A stretch of 64,000 nt of DNA from Cupriavidus oxalaticus (GTDB taxonomy: Bacteria; Pseudomonadota; Gammaproteobacteria; Burkholderiales; Burkholderiaceae). Position numbers and translations under genes: made by a program. This document shows, one piece after another, positions 48,300-57,137 of this stretch (position 1 is the first letter of the stretch; every line of letters starts with the position of its first letter). A model generated the notes under the pieces. That model was given only the letters and a program-made list of their open reading frames with translations. It ran no database searches and was not told the DNA's origin. Where the stretch lies: contig NZ_CP069812.1 in assembly GCF_016894385.1 (NCBI RefSeq), positions 2,108,001 through 2,172,000 on the forward strand. Reading direction: 5' to 3'.

Positions 48300-49772
48300 C
48301 TATTCCGCCTGCACCTGGTTATCCTCCGTGCGCCATTGCCGACGCTGCCGGCGCCAGCGGTTCATGGCAGCGAGGCCGAGCCGCCACCACCGGCGCGGGT
48401 GGGCATGCGGGTGCGCATGGGGATCGACCAGCAGGCTCAACGCGCGGGCATAGTCGCGTACCAGTCCCGGCGTCCACGCCATGGTCTTGCCGCGCTTGCG
48501 CAGCTGCGCGGCGAGCCATAGCTCCGGCATGCACAGCGTCTGCAGCAGCAGCGTCCACGACTGCCGCTGTCCGGACCTGCCGCGCCGGCGCATCAGCGCG
48601 CCTTCCACCGCGGCTTCGAGCGCCCGCGCCACGCTGACGGCGCAATTCCGATAGGTCAGGTTGTAGGTGGTATCGGCACGCCACGCATCCCAGAAGCGCT
48701 GCAGGCGCGCCGCATCGTAGTTGCGCAGGTGCACGCGCACGGTGGAGTCGCCGCGCCGCGACGCCTCGGTCACACAATCGGGTTCGAATACGCCGGGCAC
48801 ATCGTTGTCGATGGTCGCGCGCAGCGCCTGCGTGACGCTTTCCGGAGTGCGACTGAGCGGCTGGGCCGGATCGAAGCTGATGTAGATGCCTTCGGGCGCC
48901 TCCAGCGCGGTATGGCCGGTCCAGATGGCGCCGCTGGCGTCCACGGCGGCAATATAGCGGTCGAACACCGGGCGGCGCCGCAGCGGCTGCTGCCCGGAAC
49001 CGGATGGCGTCCAGACATGTACCGTCAGCCTGGGCGCGCCCTCATCGGGCAGGTGCGTCGCGTGTCCGGCCGGCGCGAACAGCAGCGTCTTGGTGACCCG
49101 CTTGGTTGGCGCATGCGATGCATCCGTCCAGTGGGAACCGCCATGGCCCGCGGCATCCCCCGCGGCATCCCCTCTTCGCCGGCGCGGCCCGTGCATCAGG
49201 CTTTCGATCGTGGCGCTTTGCGGCACGCGGATGGCCCGGTAGGCCAGCATGACCATGCTCCAGCCGCCGAACAGCAGCCAAAGCGACAGCGCATAAGGCA
49301 CCGTGCCCTGGTAGTTGGTGGGATATGGCTGGTAGAAGAAGATCGCGATCAGCACCTCAAGCAGGCCGGTGCCGACGGCCCAGCGCCAGCGCGGAAAGCG
49401 CACGACCGATGCCGACACGCACTGCAGCAGCCCGTCGGCCAGGAACAGCGTGCCGAAGATCATCGACAGCCAGAAATGCCCGTGATGGTGCCCCGCCAGC
49501 ACCAGCGACGCCGCCACCACCAATGCCAGGCCCTTGAACAGGCGCATCGTCCGCAGCCCGCCGGCGCCCACCATGGCGACGACCAGCGTGCCCAGCCCGC
49601 CCACCAGCAGCAGGCCGGCAAACCATGCCAGCGGGAAGAAATGCGCGCTGTCCAGGCCGTCGATGAACAGCACCACGCCTGCAGCGAGAAACCCGATGCC
49701 GAGCCAGAACATGCCGCGCGCACGCTGGCGCAGGTAGTCGAACCCCAACAGGATCAGGACGAGACGGATCAT
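48300..49772 (-). CDS. membrane protein: HdeD-like N-terminus, DUF4105-like C-terminus
   Basis: 490 residues. The first 190 are six or so membrane helices resembling HdeD/DUF308 proteins (FWLGIGFLAAGVVLFIDGLD, VASLVLAGHHHGHFWLSMIFG in parts). A linker (HGPRRRRGDAAGDAAGHGG) leads to a soluble domain with VHVWTPSGSG and YNLTYRNCAVSVARALEAA, where the Asn-Cys resembles the catalytic cysteine of papain-like and DUF4105 domains. That it is a protease is inference. The C-terminus is basic. It is divergent from the HAD gene. Confidence 0.7.
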   Translation of the reverse strand: MIRLVLILLGFDYLRQRARGMFWLGIGFLAAGVVLFIDGLDSAHFFPLAWFAGLLLVGGLGTLVVAMVGAGGLRTMRLFKGLALVVAASLVLAGHHHGHFWLSMIFGTLFLADGLLQCVSASVVRFPRWRWAVGTGLLEVLIAIFFYQPYPTNYQGTVPYALSLWLLFGGWSMVMLAYRAIRVPQSATIESLMHGPRRRRGDAAGDAAGHGGSHWTDASHAPTKRVTKTLLFAPAGHATHLPDEGAPRLTVHVWTPSGSGQQPLRRRPVFDRYIAAVDASGAIWTGHTALEAPEGIYISFDPAQPLSRTPESVTQALRATIDNDVPGVFEPDCVTEASRRGDSTVRVHLRNYDAARLQRFWDAWRADTTYNLTYRNCAVSVARALEAAVEGALMRRRGRSGQRQSWTLLLQTLCMPELWLAAQLRKRGKTMAWTPGLVRDYARALSLLVDPHAHPHAHPRRWWRLGLAAMNRWRRQRRQWRTEDNQVQAE

Positions 49773-49963
49773 CGTTTCGCTGCGAGATCGTGGATCGTTT
49801 GGCGGATTCTAGCCACAACATGCGGCCTGCGTGCGGCCTGCGCGAGATTTATGGCGCGGTCGGCACATCGTCGCCCCATGCCATTGGCAGATCCGAAACC
49901 GGTCCTGCGCGGTGGTAAGCTAACAGGCCCCGTCCCCCTCCTGATCCGCAGCGTCCCCGCCCC

Positions 49964-50671
49964 ATGCGCCTGTCCAAGGTCTCCGCCATCTCCCTCGATC
50001 TCGACGACACCCTGTGGCCGTTCGGCCCCGCCGTGGCCCGCGCCGAGGCAACGCTGCTGGCCTGGCTGCTGCAGCACGCGCCGAAGACAGCCGGGGTGCT
50101 GGCCTCGCCCGCGGTGCTGCGCGACCTGCGCGCGCGCTATGAAGGCAAGAACCCGCACCTTGCGCATGACTACCGCGCGCTGCGCCTCGGCTCGATCCTG
50201 CTGGCGCTGGAGATGGCCGGAGAAGATGCCAGCCTGGCCGAAGACGCATACGACGCCTTCTTTGCCGCGCGGCAGCAGGTCGAGTTCTTCGAGGATGCGC
50301 TGCCGGCACTGGAATGGCTCAGCGCACGCTTCCCGCTGGTGGCGGTGTCCAACGGCAACGCCGACCTGAAGGTCACCGGCGGCCATCACTTCTTCCGCGC
50401 GGCGCTGAGCGCCGGGACGTTCGGCACGGCCAAGCCTGCCGCGGCGATCTTCCATGCGGCGGCCGCGGCAGTGGATACGCCGCCGGCGCAGATGCTGCAT
50501 GTCGGCGACGACCCCGACCTCGACGTCGCCGGCGCACTCGGTGCGGGACTGCAGGCCGCGTGGCTGGTGCGCCCGGACGGTCCCCACACGGCGCAATGGC
50601 AACGCGGCGGCGCGCGCCCGCACCTGATCCTCAGCGACCTGCAATCGCTCTGCCGCGCGCTGGCCGGCTGA
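49964..50671 (+). CDS. HAD-superfamily hydrolase
   Basis: 235 residues. Motif I ISLDLDDTLWPF carries the nucleophile and acid/base aspartates, motif II is VAVSNGNAD, motif III the lysine in GTAKPAAAIF, motif IV MLHVGDDPDLDVAGA. A cap domain lies between motifs I and II. It is probably a phosphatase of the YjjG type acting on a nucleotide or sugar phosphate. Start ATG is MRLSKVSAISLDL; no strong ribosome binding site is seen. Confidence 0.9.
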   Translation: MRLSKVSAISLDLDDTLWPFGPAVARAEATLLAWLLQHAPKTAGVLASPAVLRDLRARYEGKNPHLAHDYRALRLGSILLALEMAGEDASLAEDAYDAFFAARQQVEFFEDALPALEWLSARFPLVAVSNGNADLKVTGGHHFFRAALSAGTFGTAKPAAAIFHAAAAAVDTPPAQMLHVGDDPDLDVAGALGAGLQAAWLVRPDGPHTAQWQRGGARPHLILSDLQSLCRALAG

Positions 50672-50913
50672 GCGCGCCAACGCGACAGCCCCGCTCCCCG
50701 AAGGCGATATCGGGCCAACACATACCTAATATGCGAAAATGTCGGCTCGCGACCAGGGCCGAGACCCCTGCGCTTGCCTCGCCACCGCACGATCCAGACG
50801 TTCCCCGCCATCCGCTCCGGGCCGTTCCAGTGCCCGACACCGCCGCAATCCGACAGGTTCACAGGCAGCAAGCCAGGGTCCGCCCCGCAAGATTTCGATC
50901 GAGGAGAAACCAG

Positions 50914-51885
50914 ATGTTGAAGGCCCTCTTTGCCACCCTGCTGGTGGCATGCGGACTGACGAGCGCCCACGCGCAGACCCCGGCCAGCTTTCCGACCAAG
51001 CCGATCCGGCTGGTGATTCCGTTCCCGCCAGGCGGCGGCACCGACATCCTGGCCCGGCTGGTGGCGACCCAGGTCGGCCAGGCCACCAAGTGGAATTTCG
51101 TGCCGGACAACAAGCCGGGCGCCGGCGGCACGCTCGGCATCGCCGAGGCGGTCCGGGCCGCGCCGACCGGCTACGAGCTGGTGATGGGCCAGAAGGACAA
51201 CCTGGTGGTCGCGCCGTGGCTGTACAAGTCCGTCAGCTATGTGCCGAACCGCGACCTGGTCGCGATCAGCCATGTCGCCTACACGCCGATCGTGATCGTC
51301 ACGTCGGCCAACTCACGCTTCAAGACGCTGGCCGACGTGGTCACCGCCGCGCGCAGCGCGCCGGGCGCGGTGAAGTATGGCTCGCCCGGCAACGGCACCA
51401 CCATCCACCTGGCCGCCGAGATCTTCAGCCATGCGGCGGGGATCAAGCTTCTGCACGTACCCTACAAGGGCTCCAATGCGGCGATGATGGACGCGCTGGC
51501 CGGCAACGTCGACCTGATGGTGGCATCGGTGCCGTCGGCGCTGGCGCAGGTCAAGGCGGGCAAGCTGCGCGCACTGGCCGTGACCTCGGCCTCGCGCAGC
51601 ACGTCGCTGCCCGACGTGCCCACCGTGGCGGAAAGCGGCTACAAGCAGGTGGACGTCAGCACCTGGTACGGCCTGTTCGCCCCGGCCAAGACGCCGCCGG
51701 AGGTGGTCAACCGCATCCATGCCGAAGTGAACAAGGTCCTCGCCACGCCGGCGATGATCCAGGCGATCCAGGAGCAAGGCGCGGAAGCCAGGCTGATGAC
51801 GACCAGGGAGTTCTCCGACCTGGTGCAGTCGGACTACAAGAAGTGGAAGGATATTGTCGAGCGCTCGGGGGCGAAGCTGGAGTAA
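50914..51885 (+). CDS. Bug-family periplasmic solute receptor
   Basis: 323 residues from an ATG with GAGGAG 7 bases upstream; the frame upstream of that is a shadow. Signal peptide LKALFATLLVACGLTSAHAQ; family block FPTKPIRLVIPFPPGGGTDI, then DNKPGAGGTLGIAEAVRAA, YGSPGNGTTIHLAAEIF and HVPYKGSNAAMMDALAG. It has the textbook PGGGTD loop. No transporter membrane genes are adjacent. A terminator follows directly, so it is a single-gene unit. Confidence 0.93.
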   Translation: MLKALFATLLVACGLTSAHAQTPASFPTKPIRLVIPFPPGGGTDILARLVATQVGQATKWNFVPDNKPGAGGTLGIAEAVRAAPTGYELVMGQKDNLVVAPWLYKSVSYVPNRDLVAISHVAYTPIVIVTSANSRFKTLADVVTAARSAPGAVKYGSPGNGTTIHLAAEIFSHAAGIKLLHVPYKGSNAAMMDALAGNVDLMVASVPSALAQVKAGKLRALAVTSASRSTSLPDVPTVAESGYKQVDVSTWYGLFAPAKTPPEVVNRIHAEVNKVLATPAMIQAIQEQGAEARLMTTREFSDLVQSDYKKWKDIVERSGAKLE

Positions 51886-51919
51886 GCCCGGCGCTTCGCC
51901 ATCGCTTTCGTTGCCAGGG

Positions 51920-51954
51920 AATGCCCGCCGTTAATCACGGCGGGCATTTTTTTG
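51920..51954 (+). terminator. intrinsic terminator after Bug gene
   Basis: AATGCCCGCCG and CGGCGGGCATT with a 7-base loop, then a run of seven T. It marks the left end of the fragment-rich region. Confidence 0.9.
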
Positions 51955-51956
51955 GT

Positions 51957-52274
51957 TCAACGAGGAATTCCGATGATTCGCTCAGGAAGAGTGCCGAGGC
52001 CCAAGGCCTGCGCCATCGGCAGCAGTTCTCTTTCGGCCGTACGCTCGACCAGGCTGTACTCCAACTGAACGCCGGCGATGGGAAGCGAACCCCGCACCTC
52101 GGCCAACGTGACTGCGCGAGACACGCGCCATGCGGGGAAGTCGGACAGGCCGGCATACAAGATCTTGCCGGCTCGCGCCAGGTCGTCCACACCGCGCATG
52201 CAGGACCTGACCACATCGGGCGCAACTGCCGCCACCGTCCCGCCCCAATACGTCACGGTGCAAGGAAATCGCAT
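51957..52274 (-). pseudogene. aldo/keto reductase fragment
   Basis: The core residues GVDDLARAGKILYAGLSDFPAWR...GVQLEYSLVERTAERELLPMAQALGLG match the middle of an aldo/keto reductase (the DDL-GKI-YAGLSDF and QxEYSLxER blocks). The N-terminal catalytic Asp-Tyr-Lys part and the whole C-terminal half are missing; the ends are unrelated short sequences. It is a remnant of perhaps 70 recognisable residues. Confidence 0.8.
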
Positions 52275-52541
52275 CGGCTACCGAGCCATCGGCCAGGGGG
52301 CTCCACTCGTCCTCGCCAATCGCATGCGCGGAACGCTTGATACGTGGGACCCGCTGTTCCTGGATACGTTGGCGGGGACAGAGACCCGAGCACAGCGGCT
52401 CAGAACTGGTATCCACTGATCGGTCGCATTCCTCGGGGTCAGTTGGTGGTGCTCCCCGAAGCCGGCCACGGACCGCAGCACCAATACCCTCAACTGTCGG
52501 CCAAGTACATCGAACAGTTCATTGCGCTGACCGAGGCCTAG
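52236..52541 (+). pseudogene. alpha/beta hydrolase with central deletion
   Basis: The first part, in one frame, is YVTVQGNRIGYRAIGQGAPL then RMRGTLDTWDPLFLDTL, the N-terminal strand and oxyanion region of an alpha/beta hydrolase. About 25 codons later, in another frame, comes QLVVLPEAGHGPQHQYPQLS then AKYIEQFIALTEA, the C-terminal block with the catalytic histidine. The nucleophile elbow and everything between (roughly 180 residues) are gone. It is head-to-head with the aldo/keto reductase fragment. Confidence 0.8.
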
Positions 52542-52925
52542 GGTCAAAGAAGGAGCCCAACATCTGCAGCGACGTTCCACCTATCTCAAGCAGGCGGCCG
52601 ATCTCCCGACAGTAGGTATGCGCGTCCCAAGCCACCAGGGGCCGCCTCTGGTGACCCAAATGGGAATCGTTCGCGAGCCAGCCTACGCTTGACATCCGTC
52701 ATGGCATGGCAACCGCCAGTGTGCGGAGCGCAACAGTGCGCGCAGCGGATCGCATGTAAGAATCCCCGACACCGGTGCAGGCATCCTGCGGTCCGGGCGC
52801 CGGTCCGACACGGCCGCCGTGGATCCCAGCACTGATGACACGACATCCGCGGCCGGACGGCAGAAATTCCCAACGGTCATGCCGGCAAAGCATTTACCGG
52901 CACCATTTTCGGGAGAGACCTGGCT
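52542..52925. other. 384-bp gap upstream of the flippase
   Basis: No recognisable protein. Short peptides in several frames were compared by eye with known families without a match. It may hold further decayed sequence and the flippase promoter. Confidence 0.35.
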
Positions 52926-54179
52926 ATGCATATGCGAATCGCCCGCAACGTGCTCTGGCTGGTTCTTGAGCGTGGCTTGCAGGTGCTGCTTGGCATCGCC
53001 AGCATTGCCCTGATCGCACGCGCCGTCGGGCCTGTGGGCTTTGCCGAGTTCCAGTATGCACAGTCGCTGGTGTTGATTGCGTCAGCGGTCGCCCTGATCT
53101 GCTGCGATGAAGAGGTCATCCCCCGACTCGTTGCCAACCCGGCACCGGCCGCGCAACACAAGTTGCTGACCCATGTGTTCGGCTTACGCATCATTGCCGC
53201 GGTTGCCGGCTATCTGCTGCTCGTGGTTGTCGTGGCGACGACGGAAGAGGACAAGGCCATTGTCCTGGCCGCCATGATCTTTGGCATCCCCATGTTGTTG
53301 GGCGAACCCTTCAGCGCGGTCCGTGCCTGGCTGCAGGCGCGTACCGACAGTCGCCCTGCGGTCGTTTTCGGCATGATTGGCCTTGCCTTCCGGATGGTGA
53401 GTGTCTCAGTGCTCTATCTGGCCGGCTCGGACTCTGCCCCGGTTTTTGCCTGGGCTTTCGCCGCGGAGTCCTTGCTCGGTGCCGTGCTGCTTACGCGCTA
53501 TTATCACCAGCGCGCCCCCCGCGTGGCGGTAGGCATCGACTGGCTACTGGCGAAGCGGCTGCTGCGCGACGGCGCGGTCTTCTGGGCGAGCATGCTGCTG
53601 ATGCTCTGTGCGAAGCGCGTTGACCAACTCCTGCTCAGGCCGCACATTTCCCTGTTCGAACTTGGCGGCTATGCCGCCTCGATGCAGATCCTGGACAACT
53701 TCATGATGCTCGCCACCATCGTCGCGAGCTCGGTGGCTCCGTTGATGATCTATGCGCAGCCGACCCTTGCGCTGGTACGACGCAATGTGCTTTATGTCGC
53801 CGCCGGCATGGCCGCCATGGGGATGGCGGGAGGCGCGGTGATCGCCTATTGTGCGCCCTGGGTCATTGACTTGATCTACGGCAATCACTATGAGGCAGCG
53901 GCAGATCTGCTGCGCCTTTCCGCGATGGGGGCCGGACTGGTGTTCGCGGATGCGGCACTGTCGTTGTTAGCGATCTATCTGCGCAAGCCGACCTGGCTGG
54001 TCGAGAAATGGATCCTCGTGCTGGTCACCATGATCGTGGTGGACCTCGTCCTGATCCCGCACTACGGTGCACGTGGCGCCGTCTATGGCTATATCGCCGG
54101 CTATGCGGTAGCCGTGATTGCCGGCCTCGGGTTCTTTATCCGGTCTCGTGCAGCGGTTGCGCTGGCGCGGGCGGCGTGA
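52926..54179 (+). CDS. oligosaccharide flippase family protein (Wzx-like)
   Basis: 417 residues with twelve or more hydrophobic segments. The N-terminus RIARNVLWLVLERGLQVLLGI and ALIARAVGPVGFAEFQYAQS resembles the polysaccharide_synt family (lipid-linked oligosaccharide flippases). Such proteins normally occur in surface-polysaccharide clusters with glycosyltransferases; none is present here, so it is an orphan. A/T is more frequent at third positions than in the core genes, consistent with transfer. Confidence 0.82.
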   Translation: MHMRIARNVLWLVLERGLQVLLGIASIALIARAVGPVGFAEFQYAQSLVLIASAVALICCDEEVIPRLVANPAPAAQHKLLTHVFGLRIIAAVAGYLLLVVVVATTEEDKAIVLAAMIFGIPMLLGEPFSAVRAWLQARTDSRPAVVFGMIGLAFRMVSVSVLYLAGSDSAPVFAWAFAAESLLGAVLLTRYYHQRAPRVAVGIDWLLAKRLLRDGAVFWASMLLMLCAKRVDQLLLRPHISLFELGGYAASMQILDNFMMLATIVASSVAPLMIYAQPTLALVRRNVLYVAAGMAAMGMAGGAVIAYCAPWVIDLIYGNHYEAAADLLRLSAMGAGLVFADAALSLLAIYLRKPTWLVEKWILVLVTMIVVDLVLIPHYGARGAVYGYIAGYAVAVIAGLGFFIRSRAAVALARAA

Positions 54180-54306
54180 CCACGGGTGTGCGCGCGGCAA
54201 GCGCGACCTGGCGAAGACTGGTGGCAGGCCCTTGCGGCCACGAGCAAGGGCGGGCCGCCGCTGGGCAGTCCACCGCCTTGACAGCGACTGACCACCCGTC
54301 CCTGCG

Positions 54307-55050
54307 TCAGTCCATATGCTGACCGCCGTTGATGGCGAGATTCGCGCCAGTCAGGTAGGCCGCATCGTCGGAGCAAAGGAAAGCGACCAGTCCCGCCACT
54401 TCCTCGGGCTTGCCCAGGCGCCCCATCGGAATCTGCGGCAGGATCTTGCTGTCCATGATCTCCTTCGGCACGGCCGTCACCATCTTGGTGGCCAGATAGC
54501 CCGGCGATACCGTGTTGACCGTCACGCCTTTCCTGGCGACCTCCAGGGCCAGTGCCTTGGTGAAGCCATGCATGCCGGCCTTGGCCGCGGAATAGTTGGT
54601 CTGGCCAAAGGCGCCCTTGGAACCGTTGACTGACGAGATGTTGATGATCCGTCCCCACCCGCGCTCCACCATGCCCTCGCAGAGGGGCTTGGTGACATTG
54701 AACACAGAGTCGAGATTGGTCCTGATCACCGCATCCCAGTTTGGCTTGTCCATCTTCCTGAACGCCATGTCCCGGGTGATGCCGGCGTTGTTCACCAGGA
54801 TGTCGACGCGGCCGAGCTCGGCCAGGATCCGCGCCATGCCTGCCTGGCAGCTCTCGTAGTCCGCCACATCGACCTCGTAGGCGCGGATCTCGCGACCGGC
54901 GGCAGCCATGGATGCCAGCCATTCCTGCACTTTGGTGTTGCCCGGCGAATGGGTGACCACCACCGTATAGCCCGCATCATGCAAGCGGATGGAAATGGCC
55001 TCTCCCAGGCCACCCATGCCGCCGGTAACCAGTGCGATTTTTTTCGTCAT
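54307..55050 (-). CDS. phaB: acetoacetyl-CoA reductase (PhaB-type SDR)
   Basis: 247 residues, the length of Cupriavidus PhaB. The NADPH-binding start is ALVTGGMGGLGEAISIRL; NNAGITRDMAFRKM and WDAVIRTNLDSVFNVTK are PhaB blocks; the active site is INISSVNGSKGAFGQTNYSAAKAG split over Ser, Tyr and Lys. It reduces acetoacetyl-CoA to (R)-3-hydroxybutyryl-CoA for polyhydroxyalkanoate synthesis. GAGAGAATC precedes the ATG. The synthase gene phaC is absent from the window, so this is an additional PhaB paralogue. Confidence 0.92.
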   Translation of the reverse strand: MTKKIALVTGGMGGLGEAISIRLHDAGYTVVVTHSPGNTKVQEWLASMAAAGREIRAYEVDVADYESCQAGMARILAELGRVDILVNNAGITRDMAFRKMDKPNWDAVIRTNLDSVFNVTKPLCEGMVERGWGRIINISSVNGSKGAFGQTNYSAAKAGMHGFTKALALEVARKGVTVNTVSPGYLATKMVTAVPKEIMDSKILPQIPMGRLGKPEEVAGLVAFLCSDDAAYLTGANLAINGGQHMD

Positions 55051-55242
55051 GCTGATTCTCTCTTTCTGCAAAGTAAAAGACCCCTGGCCTGCCGGGAATG
55101 GCAGGCCGACCTTAACGGCTTATCGCAACAGCTACAGCCCCTGCCGGCGCCATGCCGCAAGGGGGAACCGATCGATAGCCGAGTTTCTTCTTGAATGGAT
55201 ACCGGCTATGCCGGCGCGCCCGATCCGCGCCCGATCTGCAGA

Positions 55243-55782
55243 CTAGCGGTGCGTTGGCTGGCGATCCGAACCCGTGGCCGCGCCGGGGGTTGCGGTGAAC
55301 GTGGTGGAAGCCAGGCCGGTCAACTGCTGGCTGATGGCTTGCGCGGCGCGGTAGGATTGCGTGGCGTTATCCAATGTCGCCTGCAGCGTGGCCGAAATGG
55401 CTTCGGAACCAGCCGGGGCATTCTTCACGAAGGCGTCGACGAAAGCCTGCACATTGCGCTGCTGCAACTCGTATTGCTCTTCAACGGCCCTGGCCAGGTC
55501 GGCCTGGGCCTGCGTTGCGATCTCGCACACATGACGCGCGTATTCGATGGCTTTGTCTGCAGCAGGCTGCGGCGCATTGCCCTTCAGGACATCGCCGGGA
55601 TCTTTGCTGGCCGACACGGCCTGCAGCATTGCCTGCCCATCGGCCATGGCTGCCTTGGCCGCCTGCAGGTTCAGTTCCGTCAGCTTCTGGATCCCTTCGA
55701 AGGTGGTGTTCGACAGCTTGGCCAGATTGGTCAGGTTGTTCTTATGGACTGCCGCGAACTGATCGGATGTAAAAAAGGACAT
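55243..55782 (-). CDS. phaP: phasin family protein
   Basis: 179 residues. TSDQFAAVHKNNLTNLAKLSNTTFEGIQKLTELNLQAAKAAM (in blocks) is the Phasin_2 domain start, followed by an amphipathic helix of alanine and glutamine repeats (ALQATLDNATQSYRAAQAIS-like) typical of granule-coating proteins. Phasins coat polyhydroxyalkanoate granules. AGGAGG lies 12 bases before the ATG. It is transcribed toward phaB, 192 bp away, so the two form a small granule locus. Confidence 0.92.
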   Translation of the reverse strand: MSFFTSDQFAAVHKNNLTNLAKLSNTTFEGIQKLTELNLQAAKAAMADGQAMLQAVSASKDPGDVLKGNAPQPAADKAIEYARHVCEIATQAQADLARAVEEQYELQQRNVQAFVDAFVKNAPAGSEAISATLQATLDNATQSYRAAQAISQQLTGLASTTFTATPGAATGSDRQPTHR

Positions 55783-55877
55783 GGGTTGGGTATGCCTCCT
55801 GTAGCCGCCGGGTGTCGCCTGCCGCAAGGCTACAAGGCACCGGTCGAGCGTGGTTTCCAAACGATTAGGGGCCCTGG

Positions 55878-55886
55878 TGCACTGCA
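55878..55886. promoter_or_regulatory. TGC-N3-GCA motif upstream of phasin
   Basis: TGCACTGCA, flanked by G and C so that the symmetry extends to 11 bases, about 96 bases upstream of the phasin start. Phasin genes in polymer-storing bacteria are repressed by PhaR at TGC/GCA-rich sites, so this is a candidate; assignment is inference. Confidence 0.4.
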
Positions 55887-55904
55887 CAAAGACCAAACGC
55901 CAAG

Positions 55905-55924
55905 ATTAGAGGAGTTGCTCTAAT
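55905..55924. promoter_or_regulatory. inverted repeat upstream of phasin
   Basis: ATTAGAG and CTCTAAT separated by 6 bases, 123-142 bases upstream of the phasin start, in an AT-rich stretch. It could be an operator or a promoter-proximal hairpin. Confidence 0.45.
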
Positions 55925-55974
55925 TTCGTCCCTAGGGATTTACCCAGAAAGGAAGTGGGGCCAACACCTAAATG

Positions 55975-55988
55975 TGACTTTAAAGTCA
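55975..55988. promoter_or_regulatory. perfect 14-bp palindrome in AT-rich gap
   Basis: TGACTTTAAAGTCA lies between the phasin gene and the end of the Ap4A-phosphorylase-like gene, next to TATATAACATTAAC. It is the most AT-rich spot in the region and may mark a promoter or operator for the phasin. Confidence 0.45.
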
Positions 55989-56071
55989 TGTATATAACAT
56001 TAACTTACAGAATCGCGTATCGTTGGCAGCCGGTCGGAACGGACTGGCGTCTTCTGTGGGGCATTACCCGG

Positions 56072-56989
56072 CTATACCTCCCCACCCCGCTCGCCGTCTG
56101 CCGCGGCGCGCCGGAGGAGATTCATCGGGCCAACCCTCACAACCGTCCGCCTTTGCGCTGCATCCCGGACAAACAACGAGCCGGCAAACGCGAGGGCATT
56201 GAGGGGGATGCCTTCCACACACTCCCTGGCTCTGCGCACCAGCAGCAGCCCGGCAGGCATGACCAGCAGGTTGTATGGCGCCGATTGAAGCAATGCCCCA
56301 TCGACCTGCAGCGCCCGCACGCCCACCGAATCGAGCAAGGCGCGGTAGCGCGCGCAGGCGGCGCGCGCCATCTCGTGCAGTGGTGCTGCAAGCAGGTCCA
56401 GTGGCGCGAATGCGTGCGCAAACGGGAGGCCCGGGACGGCGCCGAGGGTGCCCGGAGCGCCGGCGATTTGCGCCGGCTGCAGCACGGTGTCGATCGGCAG
56501 CAACGGGCCGTTTTCGGCGAGAGGCAGCGGCACGAGCTGCAGATGCTTGTGGGCCTGGCTCGCTCCCGCGGCGGCCCCGCCGTTGTAGAAGCCCAGGCTC
56601 GGGAATTCCGCCATGCAAGCAAGCAGCGCGGCAAAGTCCGGGACGGTCAGCAGGGACTCCTGCGGTTCGAAGCAGCGGGTGACGATCAGCAGGTGATGAT
56701 CGATGACGTTGAACTTGTTCAGCAGGGCCACATGGTGGTCGGAGATATCCATGACAAACAGTTCCGCGTCATAAGGCAGGAACGGATTGCCGCCGGCACT
56801 GCCCGCCTTGCGCGCCTTGTCCTTGCTCCGCAGGCTCGACACCTCGCGCACCTGGAAGCGCACGCCGCCGTCCTCGATGACTGTCTGGATGGTTTCGATC
56901 GGACATAACGCCCCGCTCTGCAAGGCGAGCGCTGTCCGTTGGACGATAGCCGACCAAAGTGTGCCGGGCTGAAGGTGTGGATGGTGCAT
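56072..56989 (-). CDS. ATP adenylyltransferase / diadenosine tetraphosphate phosphorylase-like
   Basis: 305 residues from MHHPHLQPGTLWS. Blocks typical of the APA1/2 HIT-superfamily branch: NPFLPYDAELFV, NVIDHHLLIVTRCFEPQ, FYNGGAAAGASQAHKHLQLV with the HxHxQ-type catalytic motif (HKHLQL), and APYNLLVMPAGLLLV near the end. These enzymes split Ap4A with phosphate to ADP and ATP. It is a less common gene in Cupriavidus-like genomes. It ends near an AT-rich gap shared with the phasin promoter. Confidence 0.87.
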   Translation of the reverse strand: MHHPHLQPGTLWSAIVQRTALALQSGALCPIETIQTVIEDGGVRFQVREVSSLRSKDKARKAGSAGGNPFLPYDAELFVMDISDHHVALLNKFNVIDHHLLIVTRCFEPQESLLTVPDFAALLACMAEFPSLGFYNGGAAAGASQAHKHLQLVPLPLAENGPLLPIDTVLQPAQIAGAPGTLGAVPGLPFAHAFAPLDLLAAPLHEMARAACARYRALLDSVGVRALQVDGALLQSAPYNLLVMPAGLLLVRRARECVEGIPLNALAFAGSLFVRDAAQRRTVVRVGPMNLLRRAAADGERGGEV

Positions 56990-57137
56990 GTCCGCTCGCG
57001 CTCCCACTTCAGCATAGGGTAGGGCCGCCGGAGGGCCCGCTCAACTGGCGATGCCCGCGCACCAAAGATTCAAGCCTGTGCCAGGGTAAGCGCGCCGGTA
57101 CCTGGGCCTGGCGACGGCCCGCGCCTCCCGACCTGCA

